From [Bacteroides] pectinophilus (GTDB lineage Bacteria > Bacillota > Clostridia > Lachnospirales > Lachnospiraceae), in NCBI GenBank assembly GCA_025146925.1, contig CP102260.1:883001-947000 (forward strand): DNA of 64,000 bases, given 5' to 3'. A program made the position numbers and the translations under genes. Under the pieces are notes generated by a model, which searched no databases, was not told the DNA's origin, and saw only the letters and a list, made by a program, of their open reading frames with translations. Below are positions 17,942 to 26,955 of the stretch, piece by piece (within the stretch, counting starts at the first letter, position 1; every line of letters starts with the position of its first letter).

Positions 17942-18226
17942 ATGAATATTAATAAAATTGAAGATCTTGTATCACTCAGCAAGCTTGGAGATCTTATTCA
18001 CAAGGGTGAGTTAGAACAGAAGAAGGAAGAAGAGAAGAAGTGCTGTAACGCAGTTGTTATTGCACTTGCAGTTGTCGGAGCTGTAGCAGCGATTGCTGCA
18101 ATTGCATATGCTGTATACAGATACTTCACACCTGATTATCTTGATGATTACGAAGATGATTTTGAGGATGAAGACTTCGGAGATGAAGACTTTGAAGATG
18201 AAGAGGTTCCGCTTACTGAGAAGTAA
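17942..18226 (+). CDS. Small acidic single-span membrane protein, unknown function
   Basis: A 94-residue protein not assigned to a family. A charged N-terminal helix (residues 1-37, rich in Lys/Glu, with two Cys) leads to one membrane span (NAVVIALAVVGAVAAIAAIA), then a tail almost entirely of Asp and Glu (YEDDFEDEDFGDEDFEDEE). The layout suggests a YtxH-like or division/stress accessory protein, which is inference. The start at 17942 sits behind GGAGG; an upstream ATG at 17915 overlaps that site. A terminator follows. Confidence 0.75.
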   Translation: MNINKIEDLVSLSKLGDLIHKGELEQKKEEEKKCCNAVVIALAVVGAVAAIAAIAYAVYRYFTPDYLDDYEDDFEDEDFGDEDFEDEEVPLTEK

Positions 18227-18251
18227 TTCAGACTGAGTTTGAACTGGACTG

Positions 18252-18286
18252 TTGCCACCGGTTGCAATAACTGGTGGCAATTTTTT
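18252..18286 (+). terminator. Rho-independent terminator
   Basis: TTGCCACCGGTT (18252-18263) pairs with AACTGGTGGCAA (18269-18280), one G-U pair, then six T. Confidence 0.9.
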
Positions 18287-18308
18287 AAGGAGGATGGAGG
18301 ATAATCTA

Positions 18309-18725
18309 ATGAAGAAAGAGCGTAATGAATTATTGGAGTTCCTGGCAGGAATGGCTATGCTTGTTGTGGGGCTTTATCTTCTTACAACACATGTTGATGT
18401 ATCAATGGGATTCTTCGGTGGATACATAAGAATCGGTGGATGGCATATGTCAACGGGAATGACGGTTATACCATTTATAATAGGTGTTGTATGGTTGTTT
18501 GTTAATCCGGATTCATTTGCAGCAAAGCTGGTTGCCGGACTTGGAGTATTAATTATTCTTGCATGTATTATTATGTCTACAAGATTTTCAATGATAGGCG
18601 TATCACTCTATGAATGGCTTCTTATGCTTGTACTGATATTCGGCGGTGGCGGAATGGTTGCGAGAATTCTCTTTAAGACACCTAAGGGTTATAATGACAA
18701 GAAAAAAGATGGCAGGGATAAGTAA
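18309..18725 (+). CDS. Small polytopic membrane protein, unknown function
   Basis: A 138-residue protein with about four hydrophobic segments (LLEFLAGMAMLVVGLYLLTT, MTVIPFIIGVVWLFV, LVAGLGVLIILACIIM, YEWLLMLVLIFGGGGMVARI) and a Lys-rich C-terminus. No family recognised with confidence. The start at 18309 has GGAGG 8 bases upstream; a longer frame begins at 18252 but runs through the terminator. It is followed after 3 bases by rlmD. Confidence 0.72.
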   Translation: MKKERNELLEFLAGMAMLVVGLYLLTTHVDVSMGFFGGYIRIGGWHMSTGMTVIPFIIGVVWLFVNPDSFAAKLVAGLGVLIILACIIMSTRFSMIGVSLYEWLLMLVLIFGGGGMVARILFKTPKGYNDKKKDGRDK

Positions 18726-18728
18726 TCA

Positions 18729-20372
18729 ATGATGAAAAAAGGTGAAGTGTATACAGGAACAGTCGAGCGTGTTGACTTTCCCAACAAAGGAATTGTAAGA
18801 GTTGACGGTCAGGAAAAGCCGGTAATCGTGAAGAATGTTATACCGGGGCAGAAGGTAAGCTTTTCCATATGTAAGAGCCGTGGTGAAAGGTATGAGGGCA
18901 GGCTTCTTGAAGTTGAAGAGAAGTCTCCTCTTGAAAGTGTACCGGCATGTGAACATTTTGGTGTCTGCGGCGGATGCATTTTTCAGACAATGGATTACAA
19001 TGAGCAGCTTAAGATGAAAGCATCCCAGGTTAAGAAGCTGCTGGATGATGTTATCAGAACGGATTATGAATTTGAAGGAATTAAGGCAAGCCCTGATGTT
19101 ACCGGATACCGCAATAAGATGGAGTATACATTTGGGGATGAATTCAAGGACGGGCCTCTGGCACTTGGCCTTCACAAAAGAAGCAGCATGTATGACATTG
19201 TGACATGTGATGGCTGTCTTCTTGTTGATGAGGATTATGACAGAATTCTTAATTGTGTGCATGAACACATGTCTCGCGCCGGACTTCCGTTTTTCCACAA
19301 AGTTACCCATAAGGGATATCTCAGACATCTGCTTGTGAGAAAAGCAGTTAAGACGGGGGACATTCTGATTGATCTTATAACAACAACCCAGATGGAATAC
19401 TCTCTTGATGCTCTTGCGGATGAATTGAAAGCACTTGACCTTAAAGGACATATTACAGGCTTCCTGCATACATATAATGACAGTGTCGCTGATGCTATCA
19501 AGAATGAGCGCACTGAGATTGTGTTCGGACAGGATTTCTTCTATGAGGAGCTTCTCGGACTCACATTCCGTATCACGCCGTTTTCATTTTTCCAGACCAA
19601 TTCTCTTGGAGCGGAAGTTCTCTATTCTACTGCCAGAGAGTATATCGGTACAACGAAGGATAAGACTGTGTTCGATCTCTACAGCGGAACCGGTACAATA
19701 GCACAGCTTATGGCACCGGTGGCTAAGAAGGTAATCGGTGTTGAGATAGTTGAGGAGGCGGTTGTGGCTGCACGTGAGAATGCGGCACACAATGGCCTTA
19801 CGCAGTGTGAGTTCATTGCAGGCGATGTACTGAAGGTCATTGATGACATCAAGGACAAGCCGGATATAATAATTCTTGACCCACCCCGTGACGGAATTCA
19901 TCCTAAGGCACTTCCAAAGATTCTGTCTTACGGCGTTGACCACATCGTCTACATTTCCTGCAAGGCATCATCACTCGCAAGAGACCTTGTGACGATACAG
20001 GATATGGGTTACAGCGTGGAGAAAGCGTGTTGTGTGGATATGTTTCCTATGACTGGGAATGTGGAGACAGTTGTCTTGCTTTCCAAGGGTGAGGTCGACT
20101 CGAAAAAGATTCGGGTTGAGTTCTCTTTGGAAGATATGGATATGTCCGAATTTCAGGATGGGGCAACCTATCCGCAGATCAAGGAGTATGTGTTGGAGCA
20201 TACCGGGTTAAAGGTATCCAACCTCTATATCTCACAGATTAAACGAAAATGTGGGATTGGGGTTGGTAAGAACTATAATCTGCCGAAGTCCGAGGATTCC
20301 AGACAGCCCCAGTGTCCACCGGAAAAAGAGAAAGCAATCCGAGAAGCATTCAAATATTTTGGGATGATCTAA
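18729..20372 (+). CDS. rlmD: 23S rRNA (uracil-C5)-methyltransferase RlmD with an element-encoded C-terminal tail
   Basis: The first about 447 residues are a standard RlmD/RumA: TRAM domain, the Fe-S cysteines in ACEHFGVCGGC, the SAM site (FDLYSGTGTIAQ), ILDPPRDGIH and the catalytic Cys in YISCKASSLARDL. The usual RlmD end comes just after GNVETVVLLS. Here the frame continues another 96 residues (SKKIRVEFSLEDMDMSEF... to EAFKYFGMI) with a helix-turn-helix-like segment (LKVSNLYISQIKRKCGI). The switch coincides with the GAGAC shared with the recombinase end at 34799, so codons from 20069 on come from the inserted element. The hybrid is probably still an active methyltransferase, inferred from an intact core. 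Confidence 0.9.
   Translation: MMKKGEVYTGTVERVDFPNKGIVRVDGQEKPVIVKNVIPGQKVSFSICKSRGERYEGRLLEVEEKSPLESVPACEHFGVCGGCIFQTMDYNEQLKMKASQVKKLLDDVIRTDYEFEGIKASPDVTGYRNKMEYTFGDEFKDGPLALGLHKRSSMYDIVTCDGCLLVDEDYDRILNCVHEHMSRAGLPFFHKVTHKGYLRHLLVRKAVKTGDILIDLITTTQMEYSLDALADELKALDLKGHITGFLHTYNDSVADAIKNERTEIVFGQDFFYEELLGLTFRITPFSFFQTNSLGAEVLYSTAREYIGTTKDKTVFDLYSGTGTIAQLMAPVAKKVIGVEIVEEAVVAARENAAHNGLTQCEFIAGDVLKVIDDIKDKPDIIILDPPRDGIHPKALPKILSYGVDHIVYISCKASSLARDLVTIQDMGYSVEKACCVDMFPMTGNVETVVLLSKGEVDSKKIRVEFSLEDMDMSEFQDGATYPQIKEYVLEHTGLKVSNLYISQIKRKCGIGVGKNYNLPKSEDSRQPQCPPEKEKAIREAFKYFGMI
20064..20068 (+). other. Left attachment site (attL) in rlmD
   Basis: GAGAC followed by A/G and GTTGT is shared with the right junction (34799-34803). 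Serine recombinases of the TndX/TnpX group cross over at a GA dinucleotide; which GA is used here is not resolved. Confidence 0.65.
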
Positions 20373-20396
20373 CATCCAGCAAAGTGGAGGTTTCTT

Positions 20397-20642
20397 ATGG
20401 ATAGGTTGATTTCTTGTGAGTTCAACATGGATAATGCCTGTGTGGAACTGAAATTCTTAGATGGCAGTATGATTGCTATTGATACAATAGCCGTGGAGAA
20501 TGAGGTTGCTGACAATATGTATCAGCGGTCAGAGCTGGACTATCTAATCTACAATGACCCGATTGGATATGCAGACCTTGTTTTGAACGGAAACCCCGAA
20601 ATTTATCTAAAAACTGTAACTGAATGTAAACTCTTAGATTAA
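20397..20642 (+). CDS. DUF6061-like small element protein
   Basis: An 81-residue protein (CEFNMDNACVELKFLDGSM, then a C-terminal DLVLNGNPEIYLKTV). It matches the pattern of the short DUF6061 proteins that sit at the ends of Clostridial integrative elements; the name is from memory. Function is unknown. It lies 24 bases after the hybrid rlmD, behind GTGGAGG, and a terminator follows. A distant relative is at 47769-47996 in the second, unrelated element. Confidence 0.7.
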   Translation: MDRLISCEFNMDNACVELKFLDGSMIAIDTIAVENEVADNMYQRSELDYLIYNDPIGYADLVLNGNPEIYLKTVTECKLLD

Positions 20643-20648
20643 AACTCA

Positions 20649-20684
20649 GCCCTCTGCCTTTTCATTGGCAGAGGGCCGTTTTTT
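20649..20684 (+). terminator. Rho-independent terminator
   Basis: GCCCTCTGCC (20649-20658) pairs perfectly with GGCAGAGGGC (20667-20676), followed by CGTTTTTT. Confidence 0.93.
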
Positions 20685-20693
20685 GCTTAACAG

Positions 20694-23348
20694 TTATTGA
20701 GCATCTCTTAATTGCTCTACAACGCTGCATTTTGCTGCGTTGTCATACATCATGCAAGGAATCAGCCACCCCAGCAGAAGAAATACCGGAATTGTCAGCA
20801 GGACAGGCAGAATGGTGAATCGATACTCAAAGAACCAGAACATACTGCCCAGCATTTTTCCCGCAAGAGGTCCCACCGCCAGCGACAGAATAAAGGCCGC
20901 TGCTACAGAAGATATTGCGTAAAACAACCCCTCGTAGATCAGCATGGTTTTGAGCTGCCGGTTTGTCATTCCTACAGCCTGAAGCACAGCAAATTCACGG
21001 CGGCGGGAAAGAATACCGGTCATCATGGCGTTGAAGAAATTTAAGAGTCCCACCAGCCCAATGATAGCACAGAGGATACCGCCTATCAGAAGGAACATCT
21101 GCCGGAACTGAGCAAATTCAGAGCGAGCCGTGGCCTTGCTTTCATACATCAAGGGCGAAAACTCACCGGCAGTGAGCTTCGATAGATATTGCTCTGCTTC
21201 GGCCTCGTCAACTTCGTCCGCTGTGTCGAACAGGTAGAGCATCGGAATGGCTGCACCACCGCTGTCCCTCTGTGCGGTGTCCACAGACAAAACTACGTCA
21301 TATCCAATACCACCATAACGATAACTCATGGAATTCGGAAGTTCTACCAAGGCGCAGACCGTGTACTCTACATCTCTGGCTCCATACAATTTTGCCTGAA
21401 AGTACTCCTCCGGTGTATCTTCGGTGCGGAGTTCCCCGGTGCGGCTGTCGATATATTTCACATCATCCGCATAGGTAGCGGTAATCGTGTCTCCCACCTT
21501 GGGGTAGTATTCAGGATTGGGCAGATTGCCGTAATCATCCAAAGAAACCGCAATGGCAATGGCGTTATTGTCCGGCTCCAGCATAGGAGAAATATCTCCG
21601 TCGAACACTTGCAGCTTGTCAAACAGGCTGTTATCCAGAGCCTCGATTCTGGTATCTCCCATCACCATATTGCCCCGGTGCTCCAGACGGCTCATATGGC
21701 TGTCCAACTGCTCGGCGCTTTCGTACCTTGCATAGTCCTGCCGCAGAGCATCCTCCGTCATCCACAGATATGCGGGTTTTCGCACAGCATATCCCGTGCC
21801 GGAAAGACTGGCCTTTGTGTTTGCTGCGATCTCTTCGATCTGTTCCGGCGTGATGAATTCATCTGCCGGGTTGTAACGGAAATAGTCGGGCGTGCTGACG
21901 ATAAAATCGGCGCAGGTCATGAAGGATACATACTTCTCCATGCTGAAGCCGCCCACAAAGGCACACAGCGCATTGAACAGCGTCACCGACAGTGCCAGAG
22001 ACACCACCACCAGCACCGTCTTTTTTTTGTTTCGTCCCAGATTGGCAAAGGCCATCTGATGGAGCTTCGCTCCCCGGGTGCTGCGCTGTTTTTTCTTGGT
22101 CTGCATCGCATCCGTATATTTGGTAGCCTCCACCGGAGAAACCCTGGCTGCCATTTTCCCGGGCTTGGAGCAGGACAAAAGCACCGTCAGCAGGGCAAAC
22201 AGCACGGAGCCAACAAAGATCACAGGCGAAGTGCTGATGGTGGTGATGCCTGCATCCAACTGGGTGGAGCGCAAGACAACAGGCACCAGAACAGCGCCAA
22301 TGCCATAGCCCACCAGCAGCCCCGCCGGAATGCCGATCAGACAAAGCAGAAGTGCCTGCTGGCGAATGATACGTTTGATCTGCCGGGGCGTTGTGCCAAT
22401 GGTTTTCAGAAGTCCGTAAAACCGGATATCCCCCGCAACAGAGATCTGGAAAATGTTATAGATGATAAGATACCCGGTAAAAATCACCAGCAGCAAAAAA
22501 GCTGCTATGGCGATCACAAGTTCCGGATCAAGCTGCGACTCCAACTGGGATGAGGTATATCCCCAGTTGACGCCGATCCGGACGCTGTTGGGATCGGTAT
22601 AGCTGTCCCATGTGTAGCCAAGATCGGTATCCACCTGCTCCATCTGCCCTTGAATGTTTGTGCCGGAAGCCATCATGACATTCAAATCGGTGCGGAAAGG
22701 CTGTAAACCTGTTTTCACTGCCTGCGCTTCGATGTCATCTGCGTAATCACGGCTGATGTTGATGTAATGAACAGGCATTAGTTCATCATAGTCCCAATAG
22801 CCCACCAGCGTAAAGGTATCTGTTACGGTAAAGGCGGTTTGATCCTTGTCCGTAATGGAATAGGAAACCGTGACCTCGGCGCCCAGCTCCGGCGTTACGC
22901 CAAGCAGCTGCAACGCTGCCGTATCCATGGCTACCTCTTTGCCGCTTTCGGGCATCCGTCCGGTAGTAGGGGTTGCATAGCTCCATTTAGTGCAGTTGGC
23001 ATCCATGTAGCTGATCTCTGCCGGTATTTTGGCAAAGACCCCCTCCGCAGTGATACCGATTACCTTCCGTGCCCCCGTAGCCTTCACCTTTGGGTGGGCA
23101 GTGATACGTTCCGCCTGCTCGGGGGAAACATCTTTAAAGGTACCGTGTGCATAGCCGCCTACCTGCCGAAACTGGTAGGTTTCATAACTGGCGTTCAGTG
23201 ACAAGACAATGGTGAACATGGACGTAAATAGCAGCGTTGTCAGCGCAATGGCAAAAATAGCGATCAGATTGCGGCGACGGTTCGCATAAAGAGATTTTAA
23301 GCTGAGCTTTCGAATACATTTTCTGTTTTTGACATTCATCGTAGCCAC
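20694..23348 (-). CDS. ABC transporter permease, FtsX/MacB superfamily
   Basis: An 884-residue permease with an N-terminal span after a basic start (KSLYANRRRNLIAIFAIALT), a large extracytoplasmic domain (residues about 60-270), a three-helix FtsX bundle (IAIAAFLLLVIFTGYLIIYN and following), then a second repeat of helix, extracellular domain and FtsX bundle ending at VVEQLRDAQ. This two-unit design is typical of exporters of antimicrobial peptides or lipoproteins rather than FtsX itself. It forms an operon with the ATPase gene 6 bases upstream; the kinase and regulator beyond probably control it. A long antisense frame inside it is not a gene. Confidence 0.88.
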   Translation of the reverse strand: MATMNVKNRKCIRKLSLKSLYANRRRNLIAIFAIALTTLLFTSMFTIVLSLNASYETYQFRQVGGYAHGTFKDVSPEQAERITAHPKVKATGARKVIGITAEGVFAKIPAEISYMDANCTKWSYATPTTGRMPESGKEVAMDTAALQLLGVTPELGAEVTVSYSITDKDQTAFTVTDTFTLVGYWDYDELMPVHYINISRDYADDIEAQAVKTGLQPFRTDLNVMMASGTNIQGQMEQVDTDLGYTWDSYTDPNSVRIGVNWGYTSSQLESQLDPELVIAIAAFLLLVIFTGYLIIYNIFQISVAGDIRFYGLLKTIGTTPRQIKRIIRQQALLLCLIGIPAGLLVGYGIGAVLVPVVLRSTQLDAGITTISTSPVIFVGSVLFALLTVLLSCSKPGKMAARVSPVEATKYTDAMQTKKKQRSTRGAKLHQMAFANLGRNKKKTVLVVVSLALSVTLFNALCAFVGGFSMEKYVSFMTCADFIVSTPDYFRYNPADEFITPEQIEEIAANTKASLSGTGYAVRKPAYLWMTEDALRQDYARYESAEQLDSHMSRLEHRGNMVMGDTRIEALDNSLFDKLQVFDGDISPMLEPDNNAIAIAVSLDDYGNLPNPEYYPKVGDTITATYADDVKYIDSRTGELRTEDTPEEYFQAKLYGARDVEYTVCALVELPNSMSYRYGGIGYDVVLSVDTAQRDSGGAAIPMLYLFDTADEVDEAEAEQYLSKLTAGEFSPLMYESKATARSEFAQFRQMFLLIGGILCAIIGLVGLLNFFNAMMTGILSRRREFAVLQAVGMTNRQLKTMLIYEGLFYAISSVAAAFILSLAVGPLAGKMLGSMFWFFEYRFTILPVLLTIPVFLLLGWLIPCMMYDNAAKCSVVEQLRDAQ

Positions 23349-23354
23349 CTCCCG

Positions 23355-24026
23355 TTAGTTCTGGGAGACGATCCGACCATCTTCGATACGGATAATGCGG
23401 TCTGCCATCTGCGCAATTTCTTCGTTGTGAGTGATCATTACGATTGTCTGGGCGAACTTTTGACTGGTGACTTTCAAAAGGCTCAATACATCCTGGCTGG
23501 TTTTGGAATCCAGATTGCCGGTGGGTTCATCTGCCAGAATGATAGCGGGTGCTGCCGCCAGCGCACGGGCAATGGCTACCCGCTGCTGTTGACCGCCTGA
23601 GAGCTGATTGGGCAGCGCATCCAGACGATCATCCAGCCCAAGTGTCTGTACAATCTGCTGTACGAAATCCTTATTGACCTTGCCACCGTCCAGCTCAATG
23701 GGTAGAACAATATTTTCATACACATTCAGCACCGGAACAAGATTATATGCTTGGAACACAAAGCCGATTTTCCTGCGGCGGAAGATGGTCAGCGCTTCCT
23801 CCTTCAGGGAGAAAATATCCTGTCCGTCCACCATGACCGTGCCGCTTGTAGGGCGATCCAGCCCGCCCAGCATGTGCAGCAGCGTGGATTTGCCGGAGCC
23901 GGATGTGCCGACAATTGCAACAAATTCGCCCTTCTTTACACTTAAATCAACTCCATCCAACGCATGAACTGCGTTATTGCCGGAGCCATAAATCTTTTTC
24001 AGGTTTTTTGCCTGTAAAACTTCCAT
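23355..24026 (-). CDS. ABC transporter ATP-binding protein (MacB/LolD class)
   Basis: A 223-residue ATPase. Walker [10 protein letters not shown] (residues 40-48), Q-loop in [10 protein letters not shown], signature [15 protein letters not shown], Walker [10 protein letters not shown] and switch His in MITHNEE are all intact. The start at 24026 is chosen because GGAGGT lies 8 bases upstream; a longer frame to 24113 crosses a terminator-like hairpin. It pairs with the permease 6 bases downstream. With the adjacent sensor kinase and regulator it resembles peptide-sensing detoxification modules; substrate unknown. Confidence 0.93.
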   Translation of the reverse strand: MEVLQAKNLKKIYGSGNNAVHALDGVDLSVKKGEFVAIVGTSGSGKSTLLHMLGGLDRPTSGTVMVDGQDIFSLKEEALTIFRRRKIGFVFQAYNLVPVLNVYENIVLPIELDGGKVNKDFVQQIVQTLGLDDRLDALPNQLSGGQQQRVAIARALAAAPAIILADEPTGNLDSKTSQDVLSLLKVTSQKFAQTIVMITHNEEIAQMADRIIRIEDGRIVSQN

Positions 24027-24041
24027 AAATGAGTACCTCCA

Positions 24042-24092
24042 TGAAAAAATCTGTATGTATGAAAGGAAATGATCCTTTGATACATACAGATT
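24042..24092 (-). terminator. Long hairpin with T-run between kinase gene and ABC operon (attenuator or terminator)
   Basis: AATCTGTATGTAT and ATACATACAGATT, with inner AAAGGA/TCCTTT, make a nearly perfect 45-base inverted repeat (24048-24092). Read on the minus strand, the stem ends in TTTTTT only a few bases before the ATPase ribosome site. It can stop read-through from the kinase gene or attenuate the exporter. An operator role is also possible. Confidence 0.7.
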
Positions 24093-24161
24093 ATCGCATA
24101 GGAATCTTTCCACATTCTTTCCGGCGAAAAATGAAATCTAACAGTTTTGATAGAATTGTTG

Positions 24162-25061
24162 TTATTTCGGCAGAAATATGGAAAACGTACTTCCTTTTCC
24201 CGGAACGGAAGCAACCTTGATATAACCGCCCTCGCCGGATATGATCTGTCGGGCAAGGTATAAGCCGATGCCGACTCCTTCTTGTTTCTGCACACTATTT
24301 GAGCGGTAAAAGCGAGCAAATATCTTCGCTTGCTCAGTTTCCGGTATGCCTAAACCGGTATCCGATATATCGATCCTTGCAAACATTTCATAGCTTACGG
24401 CAGAAATAGTAATGGTGCCATGCTCTGTATATTTGATGGCGTTGTCTACGATATTAGCCAGCGCTTCCGCTGTCCATTTGAAGTCGAATACAGCAAAAGC
24501 ATCTGTATCCTGCATTTGCAAAGACAATCCTTTTTCAGAAGCCTTGGCAGTATATTGTTCTACCACACTTTCAAGCAGCGGCTGCAGCGCTGCTTGCTGA
24601 GGGGAGAGTGAAATGATCCCGTTTTCCAGTCTGGAAAGCTTTACGAGAGAATCGATCAGAAATCGCAGCTTTTCCGATTGTTTGTACAGTGCCTCCACAT
24701 TTGCCTTCGCCGATGCAGGCATAGTTTCCTCCATCAGAAGCTCGCTGTATAACAGCAGGTTTGCAATCGGCGTTTTTGTCTGGTGGGAGATGTCAGCAAT
24801 CAAGGTTTTGATTTTGTCTTTTTCCTGCGCTATGTTTTGAGAAGATGCTTCTGCGGCGGAAAGATAGTGCGCAAACTTCGTTTCCAATGCAGATAGCTGG
24901 CTTTCATCAAAATTGGTTTCAGAAAAGGAGCCGGTCATGGCAGCGTCCAGCATCCTTTCGATTTCTTCCATCGTTTTTCTGATCTTCCTCCGCTCCCATA
25001 ATACAGCAGCTATCGCCGCCAGAAAACATAGCAGTATGATCACAATGCCGGTTTTATTCAT
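24162..25061 (-). CDS. Sensor histidine kinase
   Basis: A 299-residue kinase with one N-terminal membrane segment (GIVIILLCFLAAIAAVLW), almost no extracellular loop, a HAMP-like linker, the phospho-acceptor His in DISHQTKTPI, and a HATPase domain with N-box (ALANIVDNAIKYTE), DTGLGIP and GVGIGLYLARQI. The lack of an input domain is typical of intramembrane kinases that sense through a partner ABC permease, as in Bce systems. It overlaps the response regulator gene by 8 bases. Confidence 0.9.
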   Translation of the reverse strand: MNKTGIVIILLCFLAAIAAVLWERRKIRKTMEEIERMLDAAMTGSFSETNFDESQLSALETKFAHYLSAAEASSQNIAQEKDKIKTLIADISHQTKTPIANLLLYSELLMEETMPASAKANVEALYKQSEKLRFLIDSLVKLSRLENGIISLSPQQAALQPLLESVVEQYTAKASEKGLSLQMQDTDAFAVFDFKWTAEALANIVDNAIKYTEHGTITISAVSYEMFARIDISDTGLGIPETEQAKIFARFYRSNSVQKQEGVGIGLYLARQIISGEGGYIKVASVPGKGSTFSIFLPK

Positions 25062-25731
25062 CTTTTGTCACCCAGCTATAACCGATTCCGTAGATGGTTT
25101 TAATGTATTTCTGTGCGCCAAGCTTATCCCTCAGACGCTTGATCGTAACAGACAAAGCATTTTCATCCACATATTCTGCGCCATCTGTCCAGATCCGGTC
25201 GACAAGGTCTCCACGGGTCATGGTTCGACCACGGTTTTCAACAAGCAGACGCAGTAATTTTTGTTCTGTTTTACTCAATTCCACTTTTGAATCTTCCACA
25301 TAAAAGGTCATAGCCTCAAAGTCAAAGTGAAATAGATCAATATGGATCGGCGCATTTTTATGGCTTGACCCTTGCTTTCGCAGTTGGGTATTCACCCTTG
25401 CCCGCAAAACCGAAAGAGAAAAGGGCTTGGTAATATAATCATCAGCGCCCCTCTCCAGCCCATCTACGATGTCCAGATCGGTGTCATTGGCAGTCAGCAG
25501 AATAACAGGAATATAGGGTGTGTTTTCCTTGACCTCCCGGAGCAGCTCGAGCCCGCTGCCATCCGGCAGATTGATATCCAGCAGGATCAGGGATACACCG
25601 CCGCAAAGAAGCTGTTCCTTCGCCGTTTTTAGGTCTTGGCAGGAAATGATCTGACGGTCATCTGCTTTCAGTGCTTTACTTAAACCCTGATTCAACCCTA
25701 TATCATCTTCAATAATCAATAATTGTTCCAT
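25054..25731 (-). CDS. OmpR-family response regulator
   Basis: A 225-residue regulator. Receiver domain with acidic pair in IIEDD, phospho-acceptor Asp in LILLDINLPDGSG and Lys in YITKPF; the C-terminal winged helix ends in TIYGIGYSWV. The start at 25731 follows GAGGGAG; the frame extends upstream to 25755 without a better site. It forms a two-gene unit with the kinase and most likely regulates the ABC operon downstream. Confidence 0.92.
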   Translation of the reverse strand: MEQLLIIEDDIGLNQGLSKALKADDRQIISCQDLKTAKEQLLCGGVSLILLDINLPDGSGLELLREVKENTPYIPVILLTANDTDLDIVDGLERGADDYITKPFSLSVLRARVNTQLRKQGSSHKNAPIHIDLFHFDFEAMTFYVEDSKVELSKTEQKLLRLLVENRGRTMTRGDLVDRIWTDGAEYVDENALSVTIKRLRDKLGAQKYIKTIYGIGYSWVTKDE

Positions 25732-25747
25732 GTATCTCACTCCCTCG

Positions 25748-26920
25748 TTATTCAAAGGCCACCATTATTTCCTTGGGTAATTTTTCGTTCTCACAGTTCA
25801 GAAGATAGGCGATTGCTCTGCTTGCAAATTTGTTTGTTTTCACTGTATCCCAATCGGCAAGCAAAATGACCTCTGCCTTGCTGTTCTCAAAATCTAATGA
25901 TATTTCGCCCCATTCGCCGTCGCAGTCTGCCTGATATTCGTAGATTACGGCGGCGATTTTCTTTTTTCGCTTGATCTTGGATTTCTGTTTTAGCCGGACT
26001 GCATGGATTGCGCCCTCGGCAACCAACAATTCCGTCAACTTGTCCACTGCTTTTCGGTAGGCTCGTTCTGCACCGCTGGCTGTACTGCCCTCAAACATAA
26101 CCGCCAGTTCTTCAAAGGTGGGGAGGTCTTTCCATGAGCTGACACGCCCACAGGTCATGCAAATTGCTAACCGTTTTTCGAGCAAGGTCTGTTCCCGGTA
26201 ATTCAGTTTCTCAAATGCCCGCTGCACCTTTTCTGCCTGTATGCCGTTCCAGAGGATATCGGTATAGTTCCAGCTATCGTCAAGGGCTACATCCTCGCCT
26301 GTTTCTTCGCCGTCCTCGTCTGTGACATAGAAAGGCTGCTGATTGCGGATTCCACGGACAACTTTCAGATATTCTTCCGCAAGGGCAAGATCGCAGTTGT
26401 ATTTCTTGGAAAATTCGTTGACCGCATCCTTGGTATTGTGGTACAGCCAAGCCATTGACCGCACCATTTTGTAATTGGTCAGAGAGGACACCGACCATTT
26501 TTCTTCGCCCATGCGAAAACGGAGCATAGCATCCCGGATGAACGGGAAAATGTATGTAGCATACTCTGCACCCTTGGCAAGGTCATAGTCCATCAGCTTT
26601 TGGAGCATTTGCTCCCGGCAGGAGAGCTTTATATCTATAAATCGGTCTGTGTCGTACAAATCGCCGCCATCCACGCCAAGAAAGCTCTTGATGCGTTTAT
26701 TAAGCTGCGGTTCGTAGTGGTGGAGAAAGAACGAGAAATATATCAAATTCTTCTCCTGTAAGGCAGACCGGATATATTCGTTCAGATTGCCCACTGATGG
26801 CGGCTCCGGTTCCAGTTGGAAGATGCGCTCTGCTACATAGGGAATGATACTATCACTGTGAGGATTGACTTGGTGTTTTGGTATGTATCCGGTCATATTC
26901 CATGTAAAATCATTCAGCAT
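25748..26920 (-). CDS. Element-borne sigma-70-like protein, unknown role
   Basis: A 390-residue protein. The middle part has helical segments resembling sigma region 2 and 4-like tracts (EDGEETGEDVALDD linker, then REQTLLEKRLAICMTCG and FEELAVMFEGSTASGAERAYRKAVDKL, the latter like a region 4 HTH). The C-terminal 60 residues form a separate small domain (EWGEISLDFENSKAEVILL). Start at 26920 behind GGGAGGTG. It precedes the response regulator on the same strand. A transcription role is inferred; it could instead be a structural or DNA-binding protein. Confidence 0.5.
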   Translation of the reverse strand: MLNDFTWNMTGYIPKHQVNPHSDSIIPYVAERIFQLEPEPPSVGNLNEYIRSALQEKNLIYFSFFLHHYEPQLNKRIKSFLGVDGGDLYDTDRFIDIKLSCREQMLQKLMDYDLAKGAEYATYIFPFIRDAMLRFRMGEEKWSVSSLTNYKMVRSMAWLYHNTKDAVNEFSKKYNCDLALAEEYLKVVRGIRNQQPFYVTDEDGEETGEDVALDDSWNYTDILWNGIQAEKVQRAFEKLNYREQTLLEKRLAICMTCGRVSSWKDLPTFEELAVMFEGSTASGAERAYRKAVDKLTELLVAEGAIHAVRLKQKSKIKRKKKIAAVIYEYQADCDGEWGEISLDFENSKAEVILLADWDTVKTNKFASRAIAYLLNCENEKLPKEIMVAFE

Positions 26921-26955
26921 AGCGCACCTCCCTTCTAAGTAATCAGCGGGAATAA

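Noticed and set aside
21189-22553. 454-codon open frame on the + strand
   Set aside because: Wholly antisense to the 884-residue permease; composition is biased to His, Gln and Arg, and it has no ribosome site or known domain.
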